NCBI GenBank assembly: GCA_016711045.1
Contig: JADJTT010000014.1
Span: 62,001 to 126,000 of the forward strand
Length of the DNA stretch: 64,000 bases
Direction of reading: 5' to 3'
From: Saprospirales bacterium
GTDB taxonomy: Bacteria > Bacteroidota > Bacteroidia > Chitinophagales > Saprospiraceae
Part shown: one piece after another, positions 1-8,018 of the stretch
Position numbering within the stretch: position 1 is the stretch's first letter
Layout: each line of letters opens with the position of its first letter
Program-made: the position numbers and the translations under genes
Notes under the pieces: model-generated
Told to the model about the DNA's origin: nothing
The model's input: the letters and a program-made list of their open reading frames with translations, nothing else
The model's database searches: none

Positions 1-150
1 ACTCAGTCAACCCCTGTTTTTTGCGCTTTTCGAGCCGAAATTTCTTGGGCGACCCCTATCTTTTACAAAATTTACGTGTGTAATCATTGAATTGAAATTG
101 GATTGATTAGGGCGAGTGTTTTATTTTCAGAATTTTATTTCACTGAAAAA

Positions 151-1149
151 ATGGATAACCTGCGGAATGCCAATATCATAAGCACGGGCGCCTATGCCCC
201 GGACTGGGTGCTGCCCAATGCACTTTTCGACGAATTGTTGGGGGAGGAGGTGGACACCTGGCTGCGGGAAAACGTTCATATATATGAGCGGCGCTGGTGC
301 CGGGAAAACGAGAGTACTGCCGACCTGGCCGAACGGGCCGGAAAGCAAGCGCTGGAACGGGCAGGGGTGGAGGCAGGGGCGGTGGATCTGGTCATTGTGG
401 CTACCGATACGCCTGAGTTTGTTTCGCCATCCACCGCATCGGTGGTGCAATACCGGCTGGGTGCAAAAAACGCCGGGTCTTTTGATATTAATACGGCCTG
501 CGCAGGGTTTGTGACGGCACTGGATATGGGCGCAAAATACATTCGGGCTGATGAGCACTACCGCTACGTGCTGATCATTGGCGCATACGCTATGAGCAAG
601 TACCTGAATAAATCCGATAAGAAGACGGTGACGCTGTTTGCAGACGGCGCCGGCGCGGTCTTGCTCGGTCCGGAGACACGGGAAGGTTTTGGTCTGCTGG
701 CCAGTCAACTGATCTCCGAAGGTCAATACAACGGGTGGATGGGGATCTACGGCGGTGGCGCACACATGCCGACGGATGAGAAGGTGCTCGCCAATCACGA
801 CCATCAATTGAAATTTGTGCAAAAATTTCCGCCTGAACTGAATCCGGAACACTGGACGGCCATGACGCATACGCTGAGTCAGCGCATTGGAGTCCCGGTT
901 TCGGAGGTCGACCATTTTTTTATCACCCAAATCAATATACACAGCATTTGGGAGACGCTCGACCGGCTGGGCGTACCGCGTGAAAAGGGACACACGATCA
1001 TGCACTATTACGGCTATACGGGCTCGGCCTGCATCGGTATGGCCATGAATGATGCCTGGGAAAAAGGGATATTGAAAAAAGGAGACCTGAGTTATTGTAT
1101 CGGTTCGGGCGGGGGATTGGCGTTTGCCAGCGCCGCCATCCGGCTGTGA
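151..1149 (+). CDS. 3-oxoacyl-ACP synthase III (FabH/KAS III)-like protein
   Basis: A 332-residue thiolase-fold protein of the KAS III family, which normally condenses an acyl-CoA with malonyl-ACP. The active-site cysteine is C117 in the context NTACAGF. The other two residues of the usual Cys-His-Asn triad are not where expected: the HQAN motif reads TQIN (T259), and the N of the GNTSAAS-type loop is Y289 in YGYTGSAC. The protein may therefore transfer or condense acyl groups differently, or not do decarboxylative condensation at all. ATG 151 is preferred over an in-frame TTG at 103 because the family N-terminus begins here. An AMP-dependent acyl ligase follows 19 bp downstream, which suggests a joint role in activating and using a fatty acyl group. 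The fold is sure, the reaction unknown. Confidence 0.85.
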   Translation: MDNLRNANIISTGAYAPDWVLPNALFDELLGEEVDTWLRENVHIYERRWCRENESTADLAERAGKQALERAGVEAGAVDLVIVATDTPEFVSPSTASVVQYRLGAKNAGSFDINTACAGFVTALDMGAKYIRADEHYRYVLIIGAYAMSKYLNKSDKKTVTLFADGAGAVLLGPETREGFGLLASQLISEGQYNGWMGIYGGGAHMPTDEKVLANHDHQLKFVQKFPPELNPEHWTAMTHTLSQRIGVPVSEVDHFFITQINIHSIWETLDRLGVPREKGHTIMHYYGYTGSACIGMAMNDAWEKGILKKGDLSYCIGSGGGLAFASAAIRL

Positions 1150-1168
1150 GACATTGAAGGAATAAAAA

Positions 1169-2664
1169 ATGAAACAACTCCAACAAGACTGGGCTTCCAA
1201 ATGGGCCGTGTATAGTCCCGACAGGGAGGCGTTCAAGGAATACGAAACCGGGCGCACCTGGACCTACGGGCAACTCAACCGGATGGCCAATCAGGTGGCG
1301 CACCATTTCACAAAAGATCGCCACCTGCAAAAAGGCGATCGCATCGCCGTGCTGGCGGAGAACTGCCTGGAGTACATCCTGCTCTTTTCAGTAGCCCAAA
1401 AAACGGGTATCGTGCTCGTTCCCCTCAACTACCGCCTGGCGCCGGCGGAGATCGACTACTTACTGAATGCCGCTGATCCACGGATGATTATTTGGGAGGA
1501 AAAATTTGAAACATTGCTTACTGCGGCGCCCCATTTTGAAGGCATTGAGCAACATTTGCCGATGGGCGAGTTTTCGGGATTTGCGGATCCACATCGCGAA
1601 AAGGGTGGACTGGATCGCTTTGAGCCGGTTGAGGTAGAAGAAGACGATCCGGTATTTATCTTGTTCACTTCCGGCACCACGGGCTTTCCCAAGGGCGCCC
1701 TGTACACCCACAAGATGTTGTTTTGGAACAGCATCAATACCGCGATGAGCCTGATCCTCAACACCGAGAGCCGCACGATCAATGTGATGCCGCCCTTCCA
1801 TACGGGAGGCTGGAATGTATTCACCACGCCTTTTTTCCACCACGGGGCGTTTATGGTGTTGATGAAAAAATTTGATCCGGAAGCGGTATTGCCCCTGCTG
1901 CAACGCGAACAGGCCACCATCTTCATGGGGGTGCCGACCATGCTGAAAATGCTGACCGATCTGCCCGGGTTTGACGAAGCCGATTTTTCTGCACTCTACT
2001 ATATCATCGTGGGTGGAGAACCTATGCCCATCCCCCTTATCGAGCGCTGGCACGAAAAAGGCGTAGCCATTCGCCAGGGTTATGGACTGACGGAGGTAGG
2101 CCCCAACCTGACCTCGCTCCATCAACGGGACGCTATCCGGAAAAAGGCTCGATCGGGCGCCCGAATTTCTACGTGCAGATCCGGATCGTCGATCCCGAGA
2201 CCGGCGCCGAATTGGGCCCCAACGAAGCCGGGGAATTCCTGCTCAAAGGCCCTATGGTGACTCCCGGTTATTGGAAGAATGAGGAGGCCACCCGAAAGAC
2301 CATCGAAGACGGCTGGTTTCACACGGGCGATATGGTGGTCCAGGATGCAGAAGGGTATCTCTATGTGGTGGACCGCATCAAGAATATGTTTATTTCCGGC
2401 GGCGAAAACGTATACCCGGCAGAAGTGGAGCGCGTGCTTATCCAGCACGAGAAGGTAGCAGAGGTCTGTGTGGTTGGCGTTCCGCATGAAAAATGGGGCG
2501 AAGTCGGCCGTGCCTTTGTCGTCCGTAAATCACTAAGCCTGGACGAAGCCGACCTTCTCGCCTTTTGTCAAGGCAAACTGGCAAAGTTCAAGATCCCCAA
2601 ATCGGTCGTTTTTCTGGAAGCATTGCCGAAGAATGATACGGGGAAGATTAATAGGATTCTTTAA
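1169..2664 (+). CDS. AMP-dependent acyl-CoA synthetase/ligase (frame interrupted)
   Basis: Acyl-adenylate-forming enzyme of about 498 residues, likely converting a fatty or other carboxylic acid to its acyl-CoA with ATP. The P-loop-like motif FTSGTTGFPKG lies near residue 166, GYGLTE near 300, the hinge/A8 region DRIKNMFISGGENVYP near 405, and the catalytic A10 lysine in LPKNDTGKI at the C-terminus. The reading frame changes at about 2146: adding one G to the GG in AAAAAGGCTC restores a continuous family sequence reading KKGSIGRPNF. Read literally, the first part ends at 2260 and the second is open from before 2173. It lies 19 bp after the KAS III-like gene and is probably co-transcribed. The family is certain, the substrate unknown. 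Confidence 0.85.
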
Positions 2665-2702
2665 AAAATTCGTGATTATTTAATTTTAAAATTCAACAAC
2701 GT

Positions 2703-3335
2703 ATGAAAACACTGAAATGGGTAATTCTTTCCCTGGCTTTAGTAACCGTAGCTACTACCTGGTATTCCTGCAAGGATGAGGAAATTGCTACTTGCGACGA
2801 CGGCATCATGAATGGCGACGAAACAGGCATCGACTGCGGAGGCACTTGTGCTCCTTGTCCGACCTGTAATGATGGCATACAGAACGGCGATGAAGAAGGC
2901 GTAGACTGCGGTGGTCCCGACTGCCCGGCTTGCTATGTAGCCCTTCAGGATACCAGATGGCAGTCTTCCGGCGCCAATGTGGCCCCCTTGCTGGTGGCAC
3001 TGTTCCAGACAGACTCCATTTATGCGGAATTCGGCGGCGACTTTACCTACAAGGTGGAGCAATTTGATGCCCTTGGTGCAAAAACGGAACTTACCGGGAC
3101 CTATTCGCAAGCAGCATCTTCTGTGACCGGTATCTGGACGATTGTCCTGAACCAGACTACACCGACGGCCATTACGGCAGAAGGTATTTTCCAAATTACA
3201 GGAAACGAGATGAAATACGAGATCGTACAGACCAACCCGCCTGCAGGCACCCCGCCGACTCCTGAAGCCGGGTTTGGCAGCACCAATGCCGGCGCACTTG
3301 GCACGATCAACGTGCAGACGTATGTGAAACTGTAA
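2703..3335 (+). CDS. Cys-rich repeat lipoprotein
   Basis: A 210-residue predicted lipoprotein with a signal peptide ending in a lipobox-like TTWYSC (C23). Two cysteine-rich modules follow (about 33-54 and 55-78), each of the form C-D/N-DGI-x-NGDE-x-G-x-DCGG. Such modules occur in secreted proteins of Bacteroidota and other phyla and are probably disulfide-stabilised. The rest, about 80-210, is a beta-rich domain that I do not recognise; it may be a lipocalin-like barrel. It stands alone between the ligase and a block of inverted repeats. No function can be given. Confidence 0.75.
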   Translation: MKTLKWVILSLALVTVATTWYSCKDEEIATCDDGIMNGDETGIDCGGTCAPCPTCNDGIQNGDEEGVDCGGPDCPACYVALQDTRWQSSGANVAPLLVALFQTDSIYAEFGGDFTYKVEQFDALGAKTELTGTYSQAASSVTGIWTIVLNQTTPTAITAEGIFQITGNEMKYEIVQTNPPAGTPPTPEAGFGSTNAGALGTINVQTYVKL

Positions 3336-3338
3336 ACA

Positions 3339-3455
3339 GTATGCAGTGTGCAGTTTTCAGTTGGCAGTTTTCAGTTGGCAGTGTGCAGTTGGCAGTGTGC
3401 AGTGTGCATCATACTGCCTACTGAAAACTGCCAACTGTCAACTGTTAATAAAATT
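3339..3455. repeat. CAGT-type intergenic repeat block with inverted arms
   Basis: Short tandem units built from CAGTTGGCAGT and CAGTGTGCAGT, ended by a reverse-complement arm (ACTGAAAACTGCCAACTG). The block can fold into a long hairpin directly after the lipoprotein stop codon, so it may end transcription. A related block lies at 6016-6160. Confidence 0.75.
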
Positions 3456-3462
3456 TTCAAAA

Positions 3463-5028
3463 ATGAAACCCAGCCTATTTACACTACTAATGCTTCTCCT
3501 GGTTTCCTGCTCTTTATCCGCCCAACTCCCCCCTTTCTTCGGGCAATTGGACCAGAAGCTTCCCGAAAAAGCCGACCGGGAGTTTCAGTTCCTGGCGTTT
3601 TATTACAACCATGGGATGTTCACCAATATGTATCCCAAAAATGACTTTTTGAAAGGGCAGATCATCGGACGATTATATGGGCAAAACACGACCACGACCA
3701 GCGATTCGTTGCGGCCGTTCTTTTTTGAGCAGCGCCTTTTGCCTTTCTTCATTTATCAACCCAAATTATTTAACGGCAAAGCCATACTCCGGGCTTCCTT
3801 CGAGATCGACTGGACCTGGGGCGACGTGGCATATGGGGTAGGGGGCAACTTCGGTTCGGCGCCTTCGGCCGATCAGGTCAATATCCAAACCCAGAATGTG
3901 GAGTTGGAGCTCATCCCCGCCAAAGGCTGGGCCGTCAACCTCGGCCTGCAGCGCATGTACGATACACCCTACAACCCTTACCGCACCTTTTTTGAACAAA
4001 TGACCACTACCGGCTACCGCCTGATGTATTGGGGCACCGATGGGGTGGGGATCACCGTGCGGCACGACAAAGACTTTTCCCACATGAAACTGGGCTATTA
4101 CCAGTTGTACGAAAACAACGTGGAGGAGAACGACGACGTCACCCTGACGGAATTCACGTATTTGCAAAACCTGGGCTGGAGTGTCGACTGGGGTGGATCG
4201 GTCTACTACGTGCGCGACCGGGCCAATGGAGAAGGCGGTCCCTCCGTGTTGGGACAAGGGCTCAACAGCATCCTCAATGGCTATAACGGCACCTACCGGT
4301 TTCCGTTTGGAGGCGACCCCTACAAAGCCGATATAGTCTGGCTGGGCACTTTCTTTGGCTACAACAGCCATTATATGATGGGCCCTTGGTTTGCCAACGG
4401 CTTTGTAAATGTCAATCTGGGCAACGCCCGCACCTATGTGGGTGGAACGAAGAATCGGGACATTTCCATCCTGGGAGTGGGCGCCAATCTGCGTGCCGGC
4501 TACCGGTACGGCCAAACTACCAACGACGCCATCACGGTGGATCTGCTCTATACCTCCGGCAACAAAAACGGGATCTCCGACAAAAAATATACCGGCGTGC
4601 TCACCGGAAATATGTGGGGTACTCCTGCGGGCCTCTATATCAGTCATGGCGGTTACCTGCTCTTCCCCCACGCCAATGTGGTGAACCGCTATATTTCCGC
4701 CATCACCGACATATCCAACCTCGGCTACGGGGTAGCGGGCGGTACGCTCAACCTGAGCCATGACTTCATTCCGCACAAAGTGCAGGGCAAGGTCGGCACC
4801 GCTATCGCCTGGAGCAATATTGCTTCTCCCAACGCCGGTAAATTTATGGGGGTGGAAGCCAACGGAAAGGTCGGTTACCAGTTGGGGCCCTTCATGAGCC
4901 TGGAATTGCACGGCGCCTACCTGTGGCTCGGCGATTTCTACGACAGCCGGACGGTCAACGGCGACCAGCCCGAGCGGCCGGTGAATCCGTTTACGGCGTT
5001 TTTGGCATTTCGGTGGCTGATGTTTTAA
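3463..5028 (+). CDS. putative outer-membrane beta-barrel protein
   Basis: A 521-residue protein with a cleavable signal peptide (about 1-21, cut after LSAQ) and a long run of alternating polar and aromatic/hydrophobic strands ending in an aromatic C-terminal strand (FLAFRWLMF). That is the pattern of an outer-membrane barrel, with the size and style of alginate-export or porin-like proteins, but I recognise no named family. ATG 3463 is chosen because the in-frame sequence before it is translated repeat DNA. Its neighbours give no substrate. Confidence 0.6.
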   Translation: MKPSLFTLLMLLLVSCSLSAQLPPFFGQLDQKLPEKADREFQFLAFYYNHGMFTNMYPKNDFLKGQIIGRLYGQNTTTTSDSLRPFFFEQRLLPFFIYQPKLFNGKAILRASFEIDWTWGDVAYGVGGNFGSAPSADQVNIQTQNVELELIPAKGWAVNLGLQRMYDTPYNPYRTFFEQMTTTGYRLMYWGTDGVGITVRHDKDFSHMKLGYYQLYENNVEENDDVTLTEFTYLQNLGWSVDWGGSVYYVRDRANGEGGPSVLGQGLNSILNGYNGTYRFPFGGDPYKADIVWLGTFFGYNSHYMMGPWFANGFVNVNLGNARTYVGGTKNRDISILGVGANLRAGYRYGQTTNDAITVDLLYTSGNKNGISDKKYTGVLTGNMWGTPAGLYISHGGYLLFPHANVVNRYISAITDISNLGYGVAGGTLNLSHDFIPHKVQGKVGTAIAWSNIASPNAGKFMGVEANGKVGYQLGPFMSLELHGAYLWLGDFYDSRTVNGDQPERPVNPFTAFLAFRWLMF

Positions 5029-5076
5029 ACAGGATTCATCAGGATGGTTTTAGATCAACAGGATTAATTTCAGGAT
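5029..5076 (+). repeat. CAGGAT direct repeats in an intergenic region
   Basis: Four copies of CAGGAT separated by short AT-rich spacers fill the gap between the barrel gene and the hydrolase start. The last copy ends directly before the ATG, so the repeat forms most of the hydrolase leader. Confidence 0.6.
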
Positions 5077-6033
5077 ATGAAAAAGCTATATTTCCTAGGT
5101 GTTGTTATTTCGATGATCCTATCGGCTTGTGGGGTGCAGAAAGAGCTTACACCCTTGCAGTCGATGGATGAGTTGCCTTATCCCTATGAGGTCAAAAAAG
5201 TGGAACTCCCGGAGGGGATTAAGGTAGCCTACGTAGATGAGGGGAAAGGGGACCAAACCCTGGTGTTTATCCACGGGTTGGGTAGTTATTTGCCGGGGTG
5301 GAAGAAAAATATAGAAGGCCTTAAGGGGCAATTCCGTTGTATCGCCATTGATCTTCCGGGGTATGGCAAGAGCAGCAAAGGCAAATACGAAGGAAGCATG
5401 CGTTTTTATGCAAAAATAGTAGCGGAACTTATCGACGAGTTGAATCTCGGCAAGGTCACCCTGGTGGGGCATTCGATGGGTGGGCAGATATCCATCGTCA
5501 CTGCGCTGGCGTATCCCGACAAAGTGGATAAACTCGTGCTCGTGGCGCCGGCGGGATTCGAAACATTTACCAAAGGGCAGCGGCAATGGTTTCGGGAAGT
5601 GATGACAGCCAATGGCGTTAAGCTGACCACGGTGGAGCAGATCAAGATCAACCTCGCCTACAACTTCTACCGGATGCCCAAGGATGCGGAGTTTATGATC
5701 ACCGACCGGATCAATATGCGGACGGCAGCGGATTTTGATGCCTATTGCTACATCATTCCCCAATGCGTGCAGGGCATGGTCGACGACCCGGTGTACGAGT
5801 TTTTGCCGCAGATCCAGCAACCGACACTGGTTCTATTTGGTGAAAACGACAACCTGATCCCCAATCGCTTCCTCAATCCCGGCGCTACGGAAAAAGTAGC
5901 CCAGGATGGCGCAGGCCGTATTCCCCATGCTACCTTGCATATGGTGCCCAAAGCGGGGCATTTTGTGCAATTTGAGCAACCGGATGCGGTGAATGGGTAC
6001 ATTTTGCAGTTTGCAAAGGGCAGTGTGCAGTAG
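5077..6033 (+). CDS. alpha/beta hydrolase, lipoprotein
   Basis: A 318-residue alpha/beta-hydrolase anchored by a lipid (lipobox LSAC, C18). The oxyanion motif HGLGSYLPGW is at about 66, the nucleophile elbow GHSMGG places the catalytic Ser at 133, the acid is probably D257 in GENDNLIP, and the His is in KAGHFVQFE near 297. The complete triad suggests an active esterase or lipase-like enzyme on the periplasmic or outer-membrane face. The substrate is unknown. The 3' end of the gene runs into CAGT-type repeat DNA, so the last few residues are repeat-encoded. Confidence 0.85.
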   Translation: MKKLYFLGVVISMILSACGVQKELTPLQSMDELPYPYEVKKVELPEGIKVAYVDEGKGDQTLVFIHGLGSYLPGWKKNIEGLKGQFRCIAIDLPGYGKSSKGKYEGSMRFYAKIVAELIDELNLGKVTLVGHSMGGQISIVTALAYPDKVDKLVLVAPAGFETFTKGQRQWFREVMTANGVKLTTVEQIKINLAYNFYRMPKDAEFMITDRINMRTAADFDAYCYIIPQCVQGMVDDPVYEFLPQIQQPTLVLFGENDNLIPNRFLNPGATEKVAQDGAGRIPHATLHMVPKAGHFVQFEQPDAVNGYILQFAKGSVQ

Positions 6034-6160
6034 GCAGTGTGCAGTAGGCAGTGTGCAGTATCCAGTGTGCAGTAGGCAGTGTGCAGTATCCAGTGTGCAG
6101 TAGGCAGTCTGCAAACTGCCCACTGCAAACTGAAGACTGCCTACTGGATTCTGTATACTG
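6016..6160. repeat. GTGCAGTAGGCA tandem block with inverted arm
   Basis: About seven imperfect copies of a 13-14 bp unit of the type GCAGTAGGCAGTGTG or GCAGTATCCAGTGTG run from the end of the hydrolase gene. They are followed by partly complementary sequence (ACTGCCTACTGGATTCTG). The block overlaps the hydrolase stop codon and can fold back, so it may act as a terminator. It belongs to the same family as 3339-3455. Confidence 0.75.
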
Positions 6161-6209
6161 CCCAATTTTCTATAAATTGCGGCACTTTTTAAGTTTATAA
6201 AAAACGGGT

Positions 6210-7316
6210 ATGCGGAAAACCATTTTCGTTGCGGCCACAGGGCAACATGTCGGTAAAACCACTTCCACGCTGGGCCTGGTGGCCAATTTGAAGGAAATGG
6301 GGATCAATGTGGGGTATTGCAAGCCGGTGGGGCAGCAACATGTCGATATAGACGGGATGATCGCCGATAAGGACGCGGTCCTTTTTGCCGAGGTATTGGG
6401 GTTTAATCTGGATCCGGTGCTGCACAGTCCCGTCATTTTGGGCGATGGCATCACTGCGGAGTTTATTGACCATCCGGAACAATTTGAGTTTCAAAAACGC
6501 CTGGACTATGCGGCGGCTGAACTGGCTCGCCTGCACGATGTAGTGGTATACGAGGGTACGGGCCATCCCGGGGTGGGTAGTGTGGTAGGCCTCTCCAATG
6601 CAGATGTGGCCCGTCGGTTAAATTCTTCTGTAGTCATGATCGCGGAAGGAGGGATCGGCAGTACGGTCGACCGCCTGGCCTTGAGTCTCGCCATTTTCCG
6701 GGAACAAAACGTCCCCATCATCGGGGTGATCATCAATAAGGTCTTGCCGGAAAAACTGGAAAAGATCCAGCATTACCTCGGTAAACGGTTTGCTCAAATG
6801 GGCCTGCCGCTGTTGGGCGTCGTTCCTTATGACAAATCGCTTTCCTTTCCCATTATGGAGACCGTCAAGCAGGCGGTGCGGGGACATGTAGCCTTCAACG
6901 AGGAAAAGCTAGGCAACCGGGTGGAGGAGATCGTCTCCGGTTCGTTGATCGGCACGGAAGAATTGAAGTCTTTCCAAAATGTGTTGCTGGTCGTTAGCCA
7001 CAAGCGGCTCGAAGAAGCCATTGGCAAGATCAAATGGATCACTGCGGCCCGTGGGCTAGATGAGTCGCCGCTCTCCGGAGTGATCGTCACCGGCGATGGG
7101 CGCCATGAATTTCCGGTGGAGCAGTCGGGTGTTTGTATGGAATACTTCATGACCCATGAGATCCCCGTATTGACCACTGCCCTGGATACCCTGGGTTCCG
7201 TGATCAAAATCAGCCGCATCGAGGTCAAGATCAATACCCGCACACCCTGGAAAGTGCAGCGCGCTGTGGAGTTGATCCGGGAGCATATTCCCTTGGATAC
7301 CCTTTTAGGGGTGTAA
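6210..7316 (+). CDS. P-loop NTPase with DRTGG domain (orphan Pta-N-terminus-like)
   Basis: A 368-residue protein with a BioD/cobyrinate-synthase-type P-loop (GQHVGKTT, residues 11-18), a nucleotide-binding half to about 210 and a C-terminal half resembling the DRTGG domain. This layout matches the N-terminal regulatory part of long phosphotransacetylases without the catalytic Pta domain. Stand-alone versions exist in many bacteria with no settled function. The motif GTGHPGVGSVV at about 114 is typical of that subgroup. A metallophosphoesterase starts 5 bp downstream, so the two are probably one operon. Family confident, role unknown. Confidence 0.75.
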   Translation: MRKTIFVAATGQHVGKTTSTLGLVANLKEMGINVGYCKPVGQQHVDIDGMIADKDAVLFAEVLGFNLDPVLHSPVILGDGITAEFIDHPEQFEFQKRLDYAAAELARLHDVVVYEGTGHPGVGSVVGLSNADVARRLNSSVVMIAEGGIGSTVDRLALSLAIFREQNVPIIGVIINKVLPEKLEKIQHYLGKRFAQMGLPLLGVVPYDKSLSFPIMETVKQAVRGHVAFNEEKLGNRVEEIVSGSLIGTEELKSFQNVLLVVSHKRLEEAIGKIKWITAARGLDESPLSGVIVTGDGRHEFPVEQSGVCMEYFMTHEIPVLTTALDTLGSVIKISRIEVKINTRTPWKVQRAVELIREHIPLDTLLGV

Positions 7317-7321
7317 AAACT

Positions 7322-7825
7322 ATGACTCGCATCGGCCTTCTCTCCGACACCCACGGGTACCTGCACCCATCCATTTTCACGCATTTTGCCGAATGTGAGG
7401 AAGTGTGGCATGCCGGAGATATCGGTTCGGTAGAGGTGGCCGACCAGTTGGAGGCATTCAAGCCATTTCGAGCCGTGTACGGCAATATTGATGGCGGGCC
7501 GTTGCGCCGCCGTTATCCCGAAGACCTTCACTTCACCTGCGAGGGGGTAAAAGTATACCTCACCCATATCGGGGGCTATCCGGGCAAATACCCGGCACGC
7601 ATCAAGCAGGCCTTTGAGGTCGAGCATCCGGGGCTATTCATTTGCGGCCATTCCCATATCCTCAAGGTCATGCCCGACCCAATTTACCAGTTGCTCCACA
7701 TCAACCCTGGCGCCTGCGGCCGGGAAGGCTTTCACAAGATCAGTACCCTGGTGCGGTTCAGCCTGGCGGAAGGGAGGGTAAAAGACCTGGAAGTCATAGA
7801 GTTAGGCCTCAGGGGGCGGATGTAG
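7322..7825 (+). CDS. YfcE/MJ0936-type metallophosphoesterase
   Basis: A 167-residue calcineurin-like phosphoesterase with the ordered metal-binding motifs DTH (9-11), GD (35-36), GN (57-58), THIGG and GHSH (111-114). Single-domain proteins of this size hydrolyse phosphodiesters or phosphomonoesters with Mn2+ or a similar metal. It lies 5 bp after the DRTGG protein and is followed by a terminator-like hairpin. The physiological substrate cannot be read from the sequence. Confidence 0.88.
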   Translation: MTRIGLLSDTHGYLHPSIFTHFAECEEVWHAGDIGSVEVADQLEAFKPFRAVYGNIDGGPLRRRYPEDLHFTCEGVKVYLTHIGGYPGKYPARIKQAFEVEHPGLFICGHSHILKVMPDPIYQLLHINPGACGREGFHKISTLVRFSLAEGRVKDLEVIELGLRGRM

Positions 7826-7851
7826 AAAAAGCCTGAAGCGGGCGTTTTTTA
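7826..7851 (+). terminator. weak Rho-independent terminator
   Basis: AAAAAGCC, a short loop, GGGCG and a run of six T directly follow the phosphoesterase stop codon. The stem is short, so confidence is moderate. Confidence 0.5.
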
Positions 7852-7886
7852 TTTGCATCAAAAAGGCAATAATTAATACTTATTCG

Positions 7887-7894
7887 TACTTTTG
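7887..7894 (+). promoter_or_regulatory. Bacteroidota -7 element TACTTTTG
   Basis: A perfect TAnnTTTG element about 125 bp before the giant surface-protein start. It would give a leader of roughly 115 nt. Confidence 0.45.
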
Positions 7895-7896
7895 GG

Positions 7897-8007
7897 ATGA
7901 ATTTATATCTCAACGAAAAAGTCAATCTCCTCAAAGGCCAATTTTTGTCTCAGTCTCTTTTTGCTACATCCTGTTCCCAAAAGGGGCAGGGCACACTAAC
8001 AAATTAA
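7897..8007 (+). other. possible 36-codon leader reading frame
   Basis: An ATG-to-TAA frame of 36 codons lies between the putative -7 element and the start of the giant gene. It ends 11 bp before the next ATG. Its product (beginning MNLYLNEKVNLL) resembles nothing I know, and it may be a chance frame in an untranslated leader. Confidence 0.2.
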
Positions 8008-8018
8008 TCTCATCGAAA

